From the NCBI RefSeq assembly GCF_023634025.1, contig NZ_JALJCW010000001.1:967501-1031500 (forward strand): a stretch of DNA of 64,000 nucleotides, given 5' to 3'. The DNA comes from Hanstruepera flava (GTDB lineage Bacteria > Bacteroidota > Bacteroidia > Flavobacteriales > Flavobacteriaceae). The notes under the pieces were generated by a model that was not told where the DNA came from, made no database searches, and saw only the letters and a program-made list of their open reading frames with translations. Each line of letters begins with the position of its first letter. The stretch's first letter is position 1. A program made the translations under genes and the position numbers. This document shows, piece by piece, positions 16,356 to 23,315 of this stretch.

Positions 16356-17479
16356 TTTCGGCCATTATATTTTTAATAATTTCAATATATGCACTACTTA
16401 TTGGTGGCTACATTTATGGGTTTAATAAAGCTCCTGATTTTTTTATTTCAGACATACAACCTCAAACAAAATTTACAATAATAATCGTTTTTAGGAATGA
16501 AGCTGAAAACCTACCTGAATTAATCGAATCTCTCAAGAACCTTAACTATTCCCGAAATCATTTTGAAATTATTTTTGTTAATGATGATTCGACTGACAAT
16601 TCTATTGAAATCATAAAAACGAATACAGAAAAAACACATTTGGATTTTCAGCTTATTAATCGAGACGTTAAAACAAATTCACCAAAAAAAGATGCTATTC
16701 AAACAGCCGTTCGCAACGTTAAAAGCAGTTGGATTATTACTACGGATGCTGATTGCATTGTGCCTAAATATTGGTTAGATTTTTTTGATGCGTGTATTCA
16801 ACAAAATACGTATAGGCTTATTGCTGGCCCTGTTAGTTATCGCATTGCTAAAAATCCTTTAAGTCAATTTCAAACCCTAGATTTTATAAGCTTAATGGGA
16901 ACAACCATTGGTAGTTTTGGACTGAAAAAGCCTTTTATGGCCAATGGTGCCAATTTAGCCTATGAGGTTGAATTATTTCATGAATTGAACGGATTCGACG
17001 GTAACTCACACATTGCTAGCGGTGATGATGTATTTTTATTGCAAAAGGCTAGAAAAGCAAATCCTAAATACGTTGGGTTTCTTAAAAACAATAAAGCTCT
17101 AGTACTTACAAAACCTGTGCAATCATTAAATACCTTAATCAAACAGCGTATACGTTGGGCTTCAAAATCTACTGCTTATTCTAGTGTGCTTGCCAAGTTT
17201 ACAGGATTAATAGTTTTGGCAATGAATATGTTAGTTATATCAACCATTGGCTTTGCTTTAGTAGATATTATTTCTTGGAATTCATGTTTATATATTTGGG
17301 TTATTAAATTGAGTGTTGACTTTATTCTATTATTTAAAACTATTCGATTTTTAAAACAGGAAACTATTATTAGCAGCTATTTTTGGAGTAGCATTGTCCA
17401 TCCTTTTTTTATATGCTATGTTGCTATTTTATCCTTATTTAAAGGGTATGAATGGAAAAACCGACACTTTAAGAAATAA
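16352..17479 (+). CDS. Membrane-bound family 2 glycosyltransferase
   Basis: A 375-residue GT-A glycosyltransferase. An N-terminal helix (SAIIFLIISIYALLIGGY) anchors it; the catalytic domain has FRNEAENL, NDDSTDNS, the DxD-type TDADC at 131-135, GDDVF and QRIRW, the QxxRW motif of processive or lipid-acceptor enzymes. Three C-terminal helices follow. Overlaps the flippase-like gene by four bases. A product such as a glycolipid or short polymer is likely, but neither sugar donor nor acceptor can be read from the sequence. Confidence 0.88.
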   Translation: MISAIIFLIISIYALLIGGYIYGFNKAPDFFISDIQPQTKFTIIIVFRNEAENLPELIESLKNLNYSRNHFEIIFVNDDSTDNSIEIIKTNTEKTHLDFQLINRDVKTNSPKKDAIQTAVRNVKSSWIITTDADCIVPKYWLDFFDACIQQNTYRLIAGPVSYRIAKNPLSQFQTLDFISLMGTTIGSFGLKKPFMANGANLAYEVELFHELNGFDGNSHIASGDDVFLLQKARKANPKYVGFLKNNKALVLTKPVQSLNTLIKQRIRWASKSTAYSSVLAKFTGLIVLAMNMLVISTIGFALVDIISWNSCLYIWVIKLSVDFILLFKTIRFLKQETIISSYFWSSIVHPFFICYVAILSLFKGYEWKNRHFKK

Positions 17480-17541
17480 CAGTAAACACCATAGAATTCG
17501 CTAATTTTTTTTAGCTTTACAAGTAACCAAAACATTGTAAT

Positions 17542-18417
17542 ATGAGAACGTTTCTCCTTCTAATAACTTTTATTACTTTTTGTCTTTCTGTTCAGGCACA
17601 GCAAACCTACACCATAGGCAATGAAACTTTAGAATTGAAAACTGAAGTTGAAGGTAATCTTGATTTACTCTGGACCATAGACAATTCTCAATACCGGTAT
17701 TTTGTACGCACAACAAATGGAACTATTCAAGAGTTAACAAACACAAAAAATCCTGATACGCGTAAATATCAGGAGGAGTACAAAACGGTGTTATCTAACT
17801 TAACATCTGAATACGGCCTGACTACAGATAAAGTAAATTTAACTTTATATAGTTTAAAAGAGGTTATAAATAAATACAATTCAACAACCGATTTGAATTA
17901 TGATTATGAATCCCGTTCAAAGTTACAATCCAGAATAGGTATTTTTGGTGGTATTACCAATCAACCTTTGGTTGACAATCCCGATAATAAAACGGCTCCG
18001 TTTTTTGGAGCCGACTTTGAAGTATTTTCGAAAACCAAATTACAAAGACATGCTTTATTTTTTCAAGCCAGACATAGTTTAAAGAGCGACGAATTTAAAT
18101 ATTCGTCAACCCAATTATCAATAGGTTACCGTTTTCGATTTGTCAATCAAGCTAAATTTAATTTTTACGGCAATTTGAAAATTGCAACGTTTGATTTTAT
18201 TAATGCCGAATATACTTTTGATAATCCAAGTTTAGGCACCTACACAGAAAACTCTTCCGCATTACAGGTACCTTTTATACTAGGCATTGGCGCTGACATT
18301 AAAATTACCAAAAACGGCTATATTATGCTTGCCTATCATGACATGTATGCTCTTTTTGTAGATAATGGTGGTAACTTCCCTATAGACTTTGCCATAGGCT
18401 TTAAACTTGATTTGTAA
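17542..18417 (+). CDS. Secreted protein with C-terminal beta-barrel-like region
   Basis: A 291-residue protein with a clear signal peptide (MRTFLLLITFITFCLSVQA, cut before Q20). Residues 20-125 are a soluble, charged region; residues 130-291 consist of amphipathic strands (IGIFGGITNQPLV, TQLSIGYRFRFV, FILGIGADIKITKNGYIMLAYH) suggesting an outer-membrane barrel or a barrel-like sheet. I do not recognise the family. A TAGCTTTA -7-like element lies at 17512-17519. The Bax-inhibitor-like gene starts on the next base after its stop, so the two are probably cotranscribed. Confidence 0.7.
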   Translation: MRTFLLLITFITFCLSVQAQQTYTIGNETLELKTEVEGNLDLLWTIDNSQYRYFVRTTNGTIQELTNTKNPDTRKYQEEYKTVLSNLTSEYGLTTDKVNLTLYSLKEVINKYNSTTDLNYDYESRSKLQSRIGIFGGITNQPLVDNPDNKTAPFFGADFEVFSKTKLQRHALFFQARHSLKSDEFKYSSTQLSIGYRFRFVNQAKFNFYGNLKIATFDFINAEYTFDNPSLGTYTENSSALQVPFILGIGADIKITKNGYIMLAYHDMYALFVDNGGNFPIDFAIGFKLDL

Positions 18418-19149
18418 ATGAATTTGGGAAAAACATCCAATCCTGCTTTTACAGGTTTTTTTTGGGATGAAGAGACTGCCTCTAGTAAGAAAATGTCTGT
18501 TCGTGGTATCCTAATCAAAACCTTTGTCTGTCTAGCTATAATTGCACTAATCACAGTACTTATTTGGTATTATTATAGCAATGGTAATAACATAAAATGG
18601 TTTGTAACAGGTGGTATGATTGGAGCGATAGTTGTAAGTATTGTTATTTCTGTTAGAAAAGATTGGGCTCCTTTTTTAGTTCCAATTTATGCAGTTGTGA
18701 AAGGTTTTTTTATTGGAGGAATTACAAGTTTTGCCAAGGCAAAATTTCCAGATTTACCATATCAAGCTATTGGTGTTACGGTTATTACATTTTTTGTTAT
18801 GCTGACGCTCTACCAAACACGGTTAATAGTTGTAACTAAAAAATTGCGCAGCATCATTATTGTGGCCTGTTCCACAATTTTCTTGACTTATATTATTTCT
18901 TGGATATTGAGTTTTTTTGGAATTCGTTCATTCCTTTGGGGAACATCGTGGGTAGCCATTGTGTTTAATATTATAGCTGCAATTTTTGCCTCTTTGTCCT
19001 TGCTTTTAGATTTCGATTATATTGAACGTAAAAAAAATAAAGCGCCAAAAGAAAAAGAGTGGCTGGCTACTTGGGGCCTTTTGGTTACCATTGTTTGGCT
19101 TTATGTAGAGATATTACGACTCATGCGGAAACTATCCATAAAATTTTAA
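18418..19149 (+). CDS. Bax inhibitor-1 / YccA-family membrane protein
   Basis: A 243-residue protein with seven hydrophobic helices. The start NPAFTGFFWDEE and the segment VYAVVKGFFIGGIT, FPDLPYQAIGVTVITFF, and the ending DFDYIE ... WGLLVTIVWLYVEILRLM are typical of the YccA-like BI-1 proteins. Bacterial members have been linked to calcium leak and to inhibition of the FtsH protease; nothing here shows which applies. It overlaps the convergent lipoprotein gene by four bases. Confidence 0.88.
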   Translation: MNLGKTSNPAFTGFFWDEETASSKKMSVRGILIKTFVCLAIIALITVLIWYYYSNGNNIKWFVTGGMIGAIVVSIVISVRKDWAPFLVPIYAVVKGFFIGGITSFAKAKFPDLPYQAIGVTVITFFVMLTLYQTRLIVVTKKLRSIIIVACSTIFLTYIISWILSFFGIRSFLWGTSWVAIVFNIIAAIFASLSLLLDFDYIERKKNKAPKEKEWLATWGLLVTIVWLYVEILRLMRKLSIKF

Positions 19150-19622
19150 TTAACTTGAATAACAACAGGCAATGTAAATGCTGTTTTAACCTGTTGACCA
19201 CGTTTAATGGCTGGATAAATTTCAGGAAGTGAATCTAAACTATTATGCAATAACATTTTAAGATTGGGAATCTCTTTTAAAATCAACGAATCGATATCCG
19301 TTTCTACAACCGATAATTCACCACGCTCTGAAATTTGAAGTTTAATTAATATAGTGTCTTTCAGATATTCCGACACAACAATGGTATCCGATTTAATGTT
19401 CTTATAAATAGCTTGTCTTAAGGTGTTTTGAAAACACAATTTTTTGGCTTCTTCCGATTTTTCGTGGTCACATGAAGAAAACGACGGATACACATCAACA
19501 TCGCTCCAGTTAAATGTTTTTAACTCTTCTTCTAAAATGGCTTCAGAAGAGGTTTTTTTTACATCAAAGTAGTTGCATGATGTTACAAAGAAACCCAATA
19601 AAATTATAACCGTTAGCCTCAT
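19146..19622 (-). CDS. Lipoprotein with TonB-C-like domain
   Basis: A 158-residue lipoprotein: signal peptide MRLTVIILLGFFVTSC with lipobox Cys C16. The mature protein has four cysteines in total and a C-terminal region, LIKLQISERGELSVVE to GQQVKTAFTLPVVIQVN, whose strand-helix-strand pattern and final hydrophobic strand resemble the TonB C-terminal domain. The M56 sensor upstream (19744-21354) ends in a similar domain, which suggests the two are parts of one module, although a terminator separates them. Homology to TonB-C is by pattern only. Confidence 0.65.
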   Translation of the reverse strand: MRLTVIILLGFFVTSCNYFDVKKTSSEAILEEELKTFNWSDVDVYPSFSSCDHEKSEEAKKLCFQNTLRQAIYKNIKSDTIVVSEYLKDTILIKLQISERGELSVVETDIDSLILKEIPNLKMLLHNSLDSLPEIYPAIKRGQQVKTAFTLPVVIQVN

Positions 19623-19676
19623 AGTTCGTTATGAAACTGAAAAGTACAATTTTTTTGTGTATTCTAATTTACTTCT

Positions 19677-19719
19677 TTTAAAAAAGGAAAAATCCGAAAT
19701 GTACATTCGGTTTTTCCTT
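19677..19719 (-). terminator. Terminator of the second BlaI/M56 operon
   Basis: Stem AAGGAAAAATCCGAA / TTCGGTTTTTCCTT (one bulged base) with a seven-base loop; read on the minus strand it ends in a run of seven T. It lies 25 bases past the stop of the M56 gene. Confidence 0.8.
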
Positions 19720-19743
19720 AAAAATATTTATTTGAAAATGTTG

Positions 19744-21354
19744 TTATTCTTTTATATAGAACTTGATAGGTAAATAATAGGGAACAGCTACTTTTTTACC
19801 TTTTTGCTCTCCAGGAATCATGGTTGGCAACATACTAATTACTCGAATAGCTTCTGCTTCTAAAGCTGGATTTACTGCACGTGCTTTTGAATCTGTTATT
19901 TTTCCGTCTACACCAATTTTAAAAAACACAGATATTTTTTGTTCTCCAACTAGATTTAATTCTTTAGCCAAATTGGTGTCGAAATTTTGAGCTACAAATT
20001 TATTTATTGACGATTGAAATTCTTTTCTTTTTTCAACTTCATTTGACGTTTGATTAGCGTCAGGAAAGTAAGGTGCTTTTTCAATTACGGCAAAAGGCAC
20101 TTCAATATCTTTAGAAATACTTTCTGAAAAGATACTATCTGCTTCATGTTTTAATTTTTCATTGTATTTTTCTATCAATTTCTTATCCTTATTACCTGTA
20201 TCTGGCAAATCAATATACATATCATACGATCCTCCATCTACCATGTTAACGACAACTTTAGTAAGATTTTCTGGAACCATCTCATCCTTATGGTGTACAC
20301 TATAAGTAATCTCACTTTCATCTGGACTTATTTCTGCCCAAGCAACATAATTCTGGTTGTTTTTTAAAAATGTTTCATATTTATCATGTTCATCTACAGG
20401 TATTTCAACAATACCATTGGCGTTATTTTTTACGGTATAACCATACTGCGATAAATTTATATCATCTTCTTTAGTATTAGTCGAATCGTCCGAACAGGAC
20501 ACATAAACCAGCATCCCTAAAACCATAGGGACTATTAGTAAATACTTAACTAGTTGAATTTGTTTTGATCTTGATTTTTGTAACATAATAATTCGTTTTT
20601 TTATTAATGATTGTTTAAAAAATGGATTGATGAATGAAACCGATTGGGTTTCAAAAACCTGCGCCAATAGGTTTTCATAATATTGCTTTTTATTGTGTTT
20701 TACAGCTTTAGAATCGGCAATAAATTCATGTAAATCAGACATTCTATTTTGATACATATATACTAAAGGATTGAACCAAAAAACCACACGAAGTAATTCA
20801 AAAAACAATAAATCTAGCGTGTGTTTTTGTTCAACATGAACCAACTCGTGTTTAATTATGGTATTACGTTCTTTTGCATTAATGTCCTCGCCCAAAAACA
20901 CATAATTAAAAAATGAAAATGCTGCAGAACTATTAAAGAGTTTAACTATGTTGATATTGTTTTTTCTAGTTTTAGGATTCTTGTATATTAATTTAAGAAT
21001 ATTGCTAACTCGATATATAAAGTAGAGTAAGGCTAAAGCACTACCTACTAATAACAATATGTTTAAATACCAAGAAAAACTGTGAGATGAATTTGAACCT
21101 TGTAAGACAACCTCGTCTAAAACCATTGAGTTTTGAGTTTCAGAAAGGACTGTTGGAAATGACAACACATACTCTTGTGGCACAACATTTTTAAAGCTTT
21201 TTACTTTTATAAACGGTATTACAAGTGACAAAACTGCTGTTCCTAACAAATACAATCTATTCCAGTTAAAAAAAGTTTCCCTTTTTAAAAAAATATCATA
21301 AACAACTAAAAAGAATATTTGAAATGAAACGATTTGAATAATATACTGTATCAT
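19744..21354 (-). CDS. BlaR1-like M56 metallopeptidase sensor with TonB-like C-terminal domain
   Basis: A 536-residue inner-membrane zinc peptidase. Helices lie near 1-20, 35-50, 95-115, 180-198 and 269-286. The active site is HELVH at 169-173 with E210 in LHEFIAD. The last helix ends in VYVSC and continues S-D-D: C287 with a lipobox-like context and the S-D-D that in Flavobacteria marks exported lipoproteins. The periplasmic tail ends in a TonB_C-type domain at about 465-536 (FFKIGVDGKITDSKA to VPYYLPIKFYIKE). The expected substrate is the BlaI-like repressor, whose gene overlaps the start by four bases. The ligand is unknown; no penicillin-binding motif is present. Confidence 0.88.
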   Translation of the reverse strand: MIQYIIQIVSFQIFFLVVYDIFLKRETFFNWNRLYLLGTAVLSLVIPFIKVKSFKNVVPQEYVLSFPTVLSETQNSMVLDEVVLQGSNSSHSFSWYLNILLLVGSALALLYFIYRVSNILKLIYKNPKTRKNNINIVKLFNSSAAFSFFNYVFLGEDINAKERNTIIKHELVHVEQKHTLDLLFFELLRVVFWFNPLVYMYQNRMSDLHEFIADSKAVKHNKKQYYENLLAQVFETQSVSFINPFFKQSLIKKRIIMLQKSRSKQIQLVKYLLIVPMVLGMLVYVSCSDDSTNTKEDDINLSQYGYTVKNNANGIVEIPVDEHDKYETFLKNNQNYVAWAEISPDESEITYSVHHKDEMVPENLTKVVVNMVDGGSYDMYIDLPDTGNKDKKLIEKYNEKLKHEADSIFSESISKDIEVPFAVIEKAPYFPDANQTSNEVEKRKEFQSSINKFVAQNFDTNLAKELNLVGEQKISVFFKIGVDGKITDSKARAVNPALEAEAIRVISMLPTMIPGEQKGKKVAVPYYLPIKFYIKE

Positions 21355-21716
21355 AATGTTTTGTCTTTATTAATGTCCTTTAAAACCGATTCCAACTCGT
21401 TAAGGCTAATATCATTTTTCTTCACAAAAAACGACACCATACTCTTAAACGAACCTTGGAAATAATTATCTACCAATGTGTTTAAACTTTGATTACTATA
21501 ATCTTGTTTTTTGATAACAGGGAAATATAAATGTCCCTTACCTTGTTTTTCATAATCTACAAACCCCTTACTTTCTAAAATTCTTATTATTGTAGAAACC
21601 GTATTATATGCAGGTTTTGGTTCAGGAAGTTTTTCTATAACCCGCTTTACATTGGCTTTTTCAAGCTGCCAAAGTACATGCATAATTTCTTCTTCTGCCT
21701 TTGTGAGTTGTTTCAT
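21351..21716 (-). CDS. BlaI/MecI/CopY-family transcriptional repressor
   Basis: A 121-residue winged-helix repressor, same length as the paralogue at 960 but clearly diverged. The recognition-helix region is YNTVSTIIRILESKGFVDYE (36-55), with the wing GKGHLYFPVI. The C-terminal half has the dimerisation helices (SLNTLVDNYFQGSFKSMVSFF). It overlaps the M56 sensor gene by four bases. It should bind the three AACTAAA-nn-TTTAGTT sites directly upstream; those differ in sequence from the operators of the first operon, so cross-talk between the two repressors is unlikely. Confidence 0.92.
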   Translation of the reverse strand: MKQLTKAEEEIMHVLWQLEKANVKRVIEKLPEPKPAYNTVSTIIRILESKGFVDYEKQGKGHLYFPVIKKQDYSNQSLNTLVDNYFQGSFKSMVSFFVKKNDISLNELESVLKDINKDKTL

Positions 21717-21737
21717 ATCAATCGACTTTGTTTTTTT

Positions 21738-21799
21738 AACTAAACTTTTAGTTTAAAGCAAATATAACTAAATTTTTAGTTTAAACTAATTTTTTAGTT
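21738..21799 (-). promoter_or_regulatory. Triple operator and promoter of the second BlaI/M56 operon
   Basis: Three 16-base palindromes AACTAAA-nn-TTTAGTT start at 21738 (perfect), 21766 (perfect) and 21784 (one mismatch). Starts are 28 and 18 bases apart. On the minus strand a perfect -7 element TATATTTG covers 21759-21766, between the two proximal operators, placing the transcript start inside the proximal one. A -7-like TATATTCG for the divergent DUF456 gene lies at 21824-21831, so the distal operator sits about where that promoter's -33 region would be; both genes may be repressed. Confidence 0.8.
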
Positions 21800-21850
21800 T
21801 AAAAATCTGTAACAGATTTTGTTTATATTCGACTTACAAGAAAATTTTAT

Positions 21851-22360
21851 ATGGATATTGTACTCACGCTTATTGGTTTTATTTTTATGCTTGTTGGTAT
21901 TGCAGGTAGTTTTTTGCCTATTTTACCTGGACCTCCAATGAGTTGGATTGGGTTGTTGCTGTTGTATTTAACCAAATCTGTAGAAAATGATTGGGTATTT
22001 CTGGGTATTACCTTGGTTATTGCACTTATTGTATTTGCACTAGATTATATTATTCCTGCTATGGGCACCAAAAAATTTGGCGGTAGTAAAGCGGGTATAT
22101 TTGGTACAACCATAGGATTACTCGTTGCCATTTTTTTCCCCGTACTAGGACCAATTGGTATTGTAGTTTGGCCTTTTGTTGGTGCTCTTGTAGGAGAACT
22201 ATTAAACAAAACCGAATCTAAAACTGCGGTAAAGGCAGCTTTTGGTTCGTTTTTAGGGTTTCTTACCGGAACCTTTATTAAATTTATTGTTGCTTGTGTT
22301 TATTTTGGTTTTTTCCTTTCTACCTTTTGGGAGCACAAGGGTCTAATATTCTCGTTTTAA
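21851..22360 (+). CDS. DUF456 membrane protein
   Basis: A 169-residue membrane protein of the DUF456 family. The N-terminal helix DIVLTLIGFIFMLVGIAGSFLPILPGPPMSWIGLLLLY contains the conserved LPGPP motif; further Gly-rich helices follow (FGGSKAGIFGTTIGLLVA, GIVVWPFVGALVGELL, FLTGTFIKFIVACVYF). Function of the family is unknown. It is divergent from the second BlaI gene and shares its operator region. Confidence 0.85.
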   Translation: MDIVLTLIGFIFMLVGIAGSFLPILPGPPMSWIGLLLLYLTKSVENDWVFLGITLVIALIVFALDYIIPAMGTKKFGGSKAGIFGTTIGLLVAIFFPVLGPIGIVVWPFVGALVGELLNKTESKTAVKAAFGSFLGFLTGTFIKFIVACVYFGFFLSTFWEHKGLIFSF

Positions 22361-22368
22361 AAAGAAGA

Positions 22369-22410
22369 AACCTCATGATTTTCAAATAAAAAAATGAAAA
22401 CCACGAGGTT
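22369..22410. other. Inverted repeat between convergent genes
   Basis: Arms AACCTC-ATG-ATTTTCA and TGAAAAC-CAC-GAGGTT, separated by an A-rich loop, follow the DUF456 stop by nine bases. There is no T-run on either side, so a terminator is only possible. Confidence 0.4.
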
Positions 22411-22498
22411 AGTGTAAATGCTATTATCAACAAATTTTTTTGAGGGATTAATCAAATCTGTCGTTGATACTTCAAATATATAGCATCTTTATGAATTT

Positions 22499-22542
22499 TT
22501 GTTGCGGAAAAACCGTAGACTTGTTACGGAAAAACCGTAAAA
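22499..22542. repeat. Two tandem 22-base repeats, each a small inverted repeat
   Basis: Copies at 22499-22520 and 22521-22542 read TTGTT(G/A)CGGAAAAACCGTA plus three bases. Each copy contains CGG-AAAAA-CCG; the second is TACGG-AAAAA-CCGTA. They lie between the convergent DUF456 and response regulator genes, about 80-120 bases past the regulator stop. Twenty-two-base spacing is two helical turns, which suits a dimeric DNA-binding protein. Confidence 0.6.
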
Positions 22543-22620
22543 CCTAGAAAAGACAGTAGTTACAAGGCTTTTAATATGGGCATAAAACTTAAATTTTAAC
22601 AGTTTTCGCTGCCTAAATTA

Positions 22621-23295
22621 TTAAATAAAACCTTTTGACCGGGCTTCATCCAATAAGGTTTCATCATTACCATCTTGAACATCAAATAATATTTTTAGAT
22701 GTTTTTTACGTTTTTCAATAGCACTCATAGACATATTAATATGGTCTTTTAAGCTTTTTGTGCGAACCCCTTGAGATAGCAGATACAAAATCTTTCTATC
22801 AACATCATCTAAATTTATATCGTTTGTTATAGACTTTCGTACGATACTGTTTACTGTTCCGCTGTAAAAAGGCGGATTATTAAGTACAGCTTGAAAGGCA
22901 CTAGCCAATTCACTTGAAGTTAAATCGCTTTTTATAAGAAATCCTTCAGGATCGATGTTCTTAATGATATTATGTACACGATAGTTTTCGTTAAACATAG
23001 TTAGCATAATAATTTTTGCTTTTGGCATTATCTGCCTCGCATACTTTGCCAAGTCTTCACCAGAAGTAAACCTACCGTCTTCTGATGGTGGCAAACTAAT
23101 ATCCATAAAAAGCACATCATAAGGTTTTTCTGAATCGACAGCTTTTTTAAGGTATTTAACAGACTCATCACAATTATTTGCAATGTCAATTAGTAAATCT
23201 TGTGATTCCTTTTTTGTTGCTAACAATGTGTTTTGATACCCTTCAATAATAATAGGATGATCATCAGTCATTAATATGCGAATGGTTTCTTGCAT
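22621..23295 (-). CDS. NarL/LuxR-type response regulator
   Basis: A 224-residue two-component regulator. The receiver has D11-D12 (acid pocket), phospho-acceptor D65 (LFMDISLPP), a Thr in MLTMFN and Lys in FLIKSD. The C-terminal part (158-224) is a diverged LuxR-type helix-turn-helix: LLSQGVRTKSLKDHINMSMSAIEKRKKHLK. It is 20 bases after the TPR histidine kinase gene and is surely its partner. Targets are not known; the tandem repeats just downstream are candidates. Confidence 0.9.
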   Translation of the reverse strand: MQETIRILMTDDHPIIIEGYQNTLLATKKESQDLLIDIANNCDESVKYLKKAVDSEKPYDVLFMDISLPPSEDGRFTSGEDLAKYARQIMPKAKIIMLTMFNENYRVHNIIKNIDPEGFLIKSDLTSSELASAFQAVLNNPPFYSGTVNSIVRKSITNDINLDDVDRKILYLLSQGVRTKSLKDHINMSMSAIEKRKKHLKILFDVQDGNDETLLDEARSKGFI

Positions 23296-23315
23296 AGTTA
23301 TAAGGTTAATTAGGA

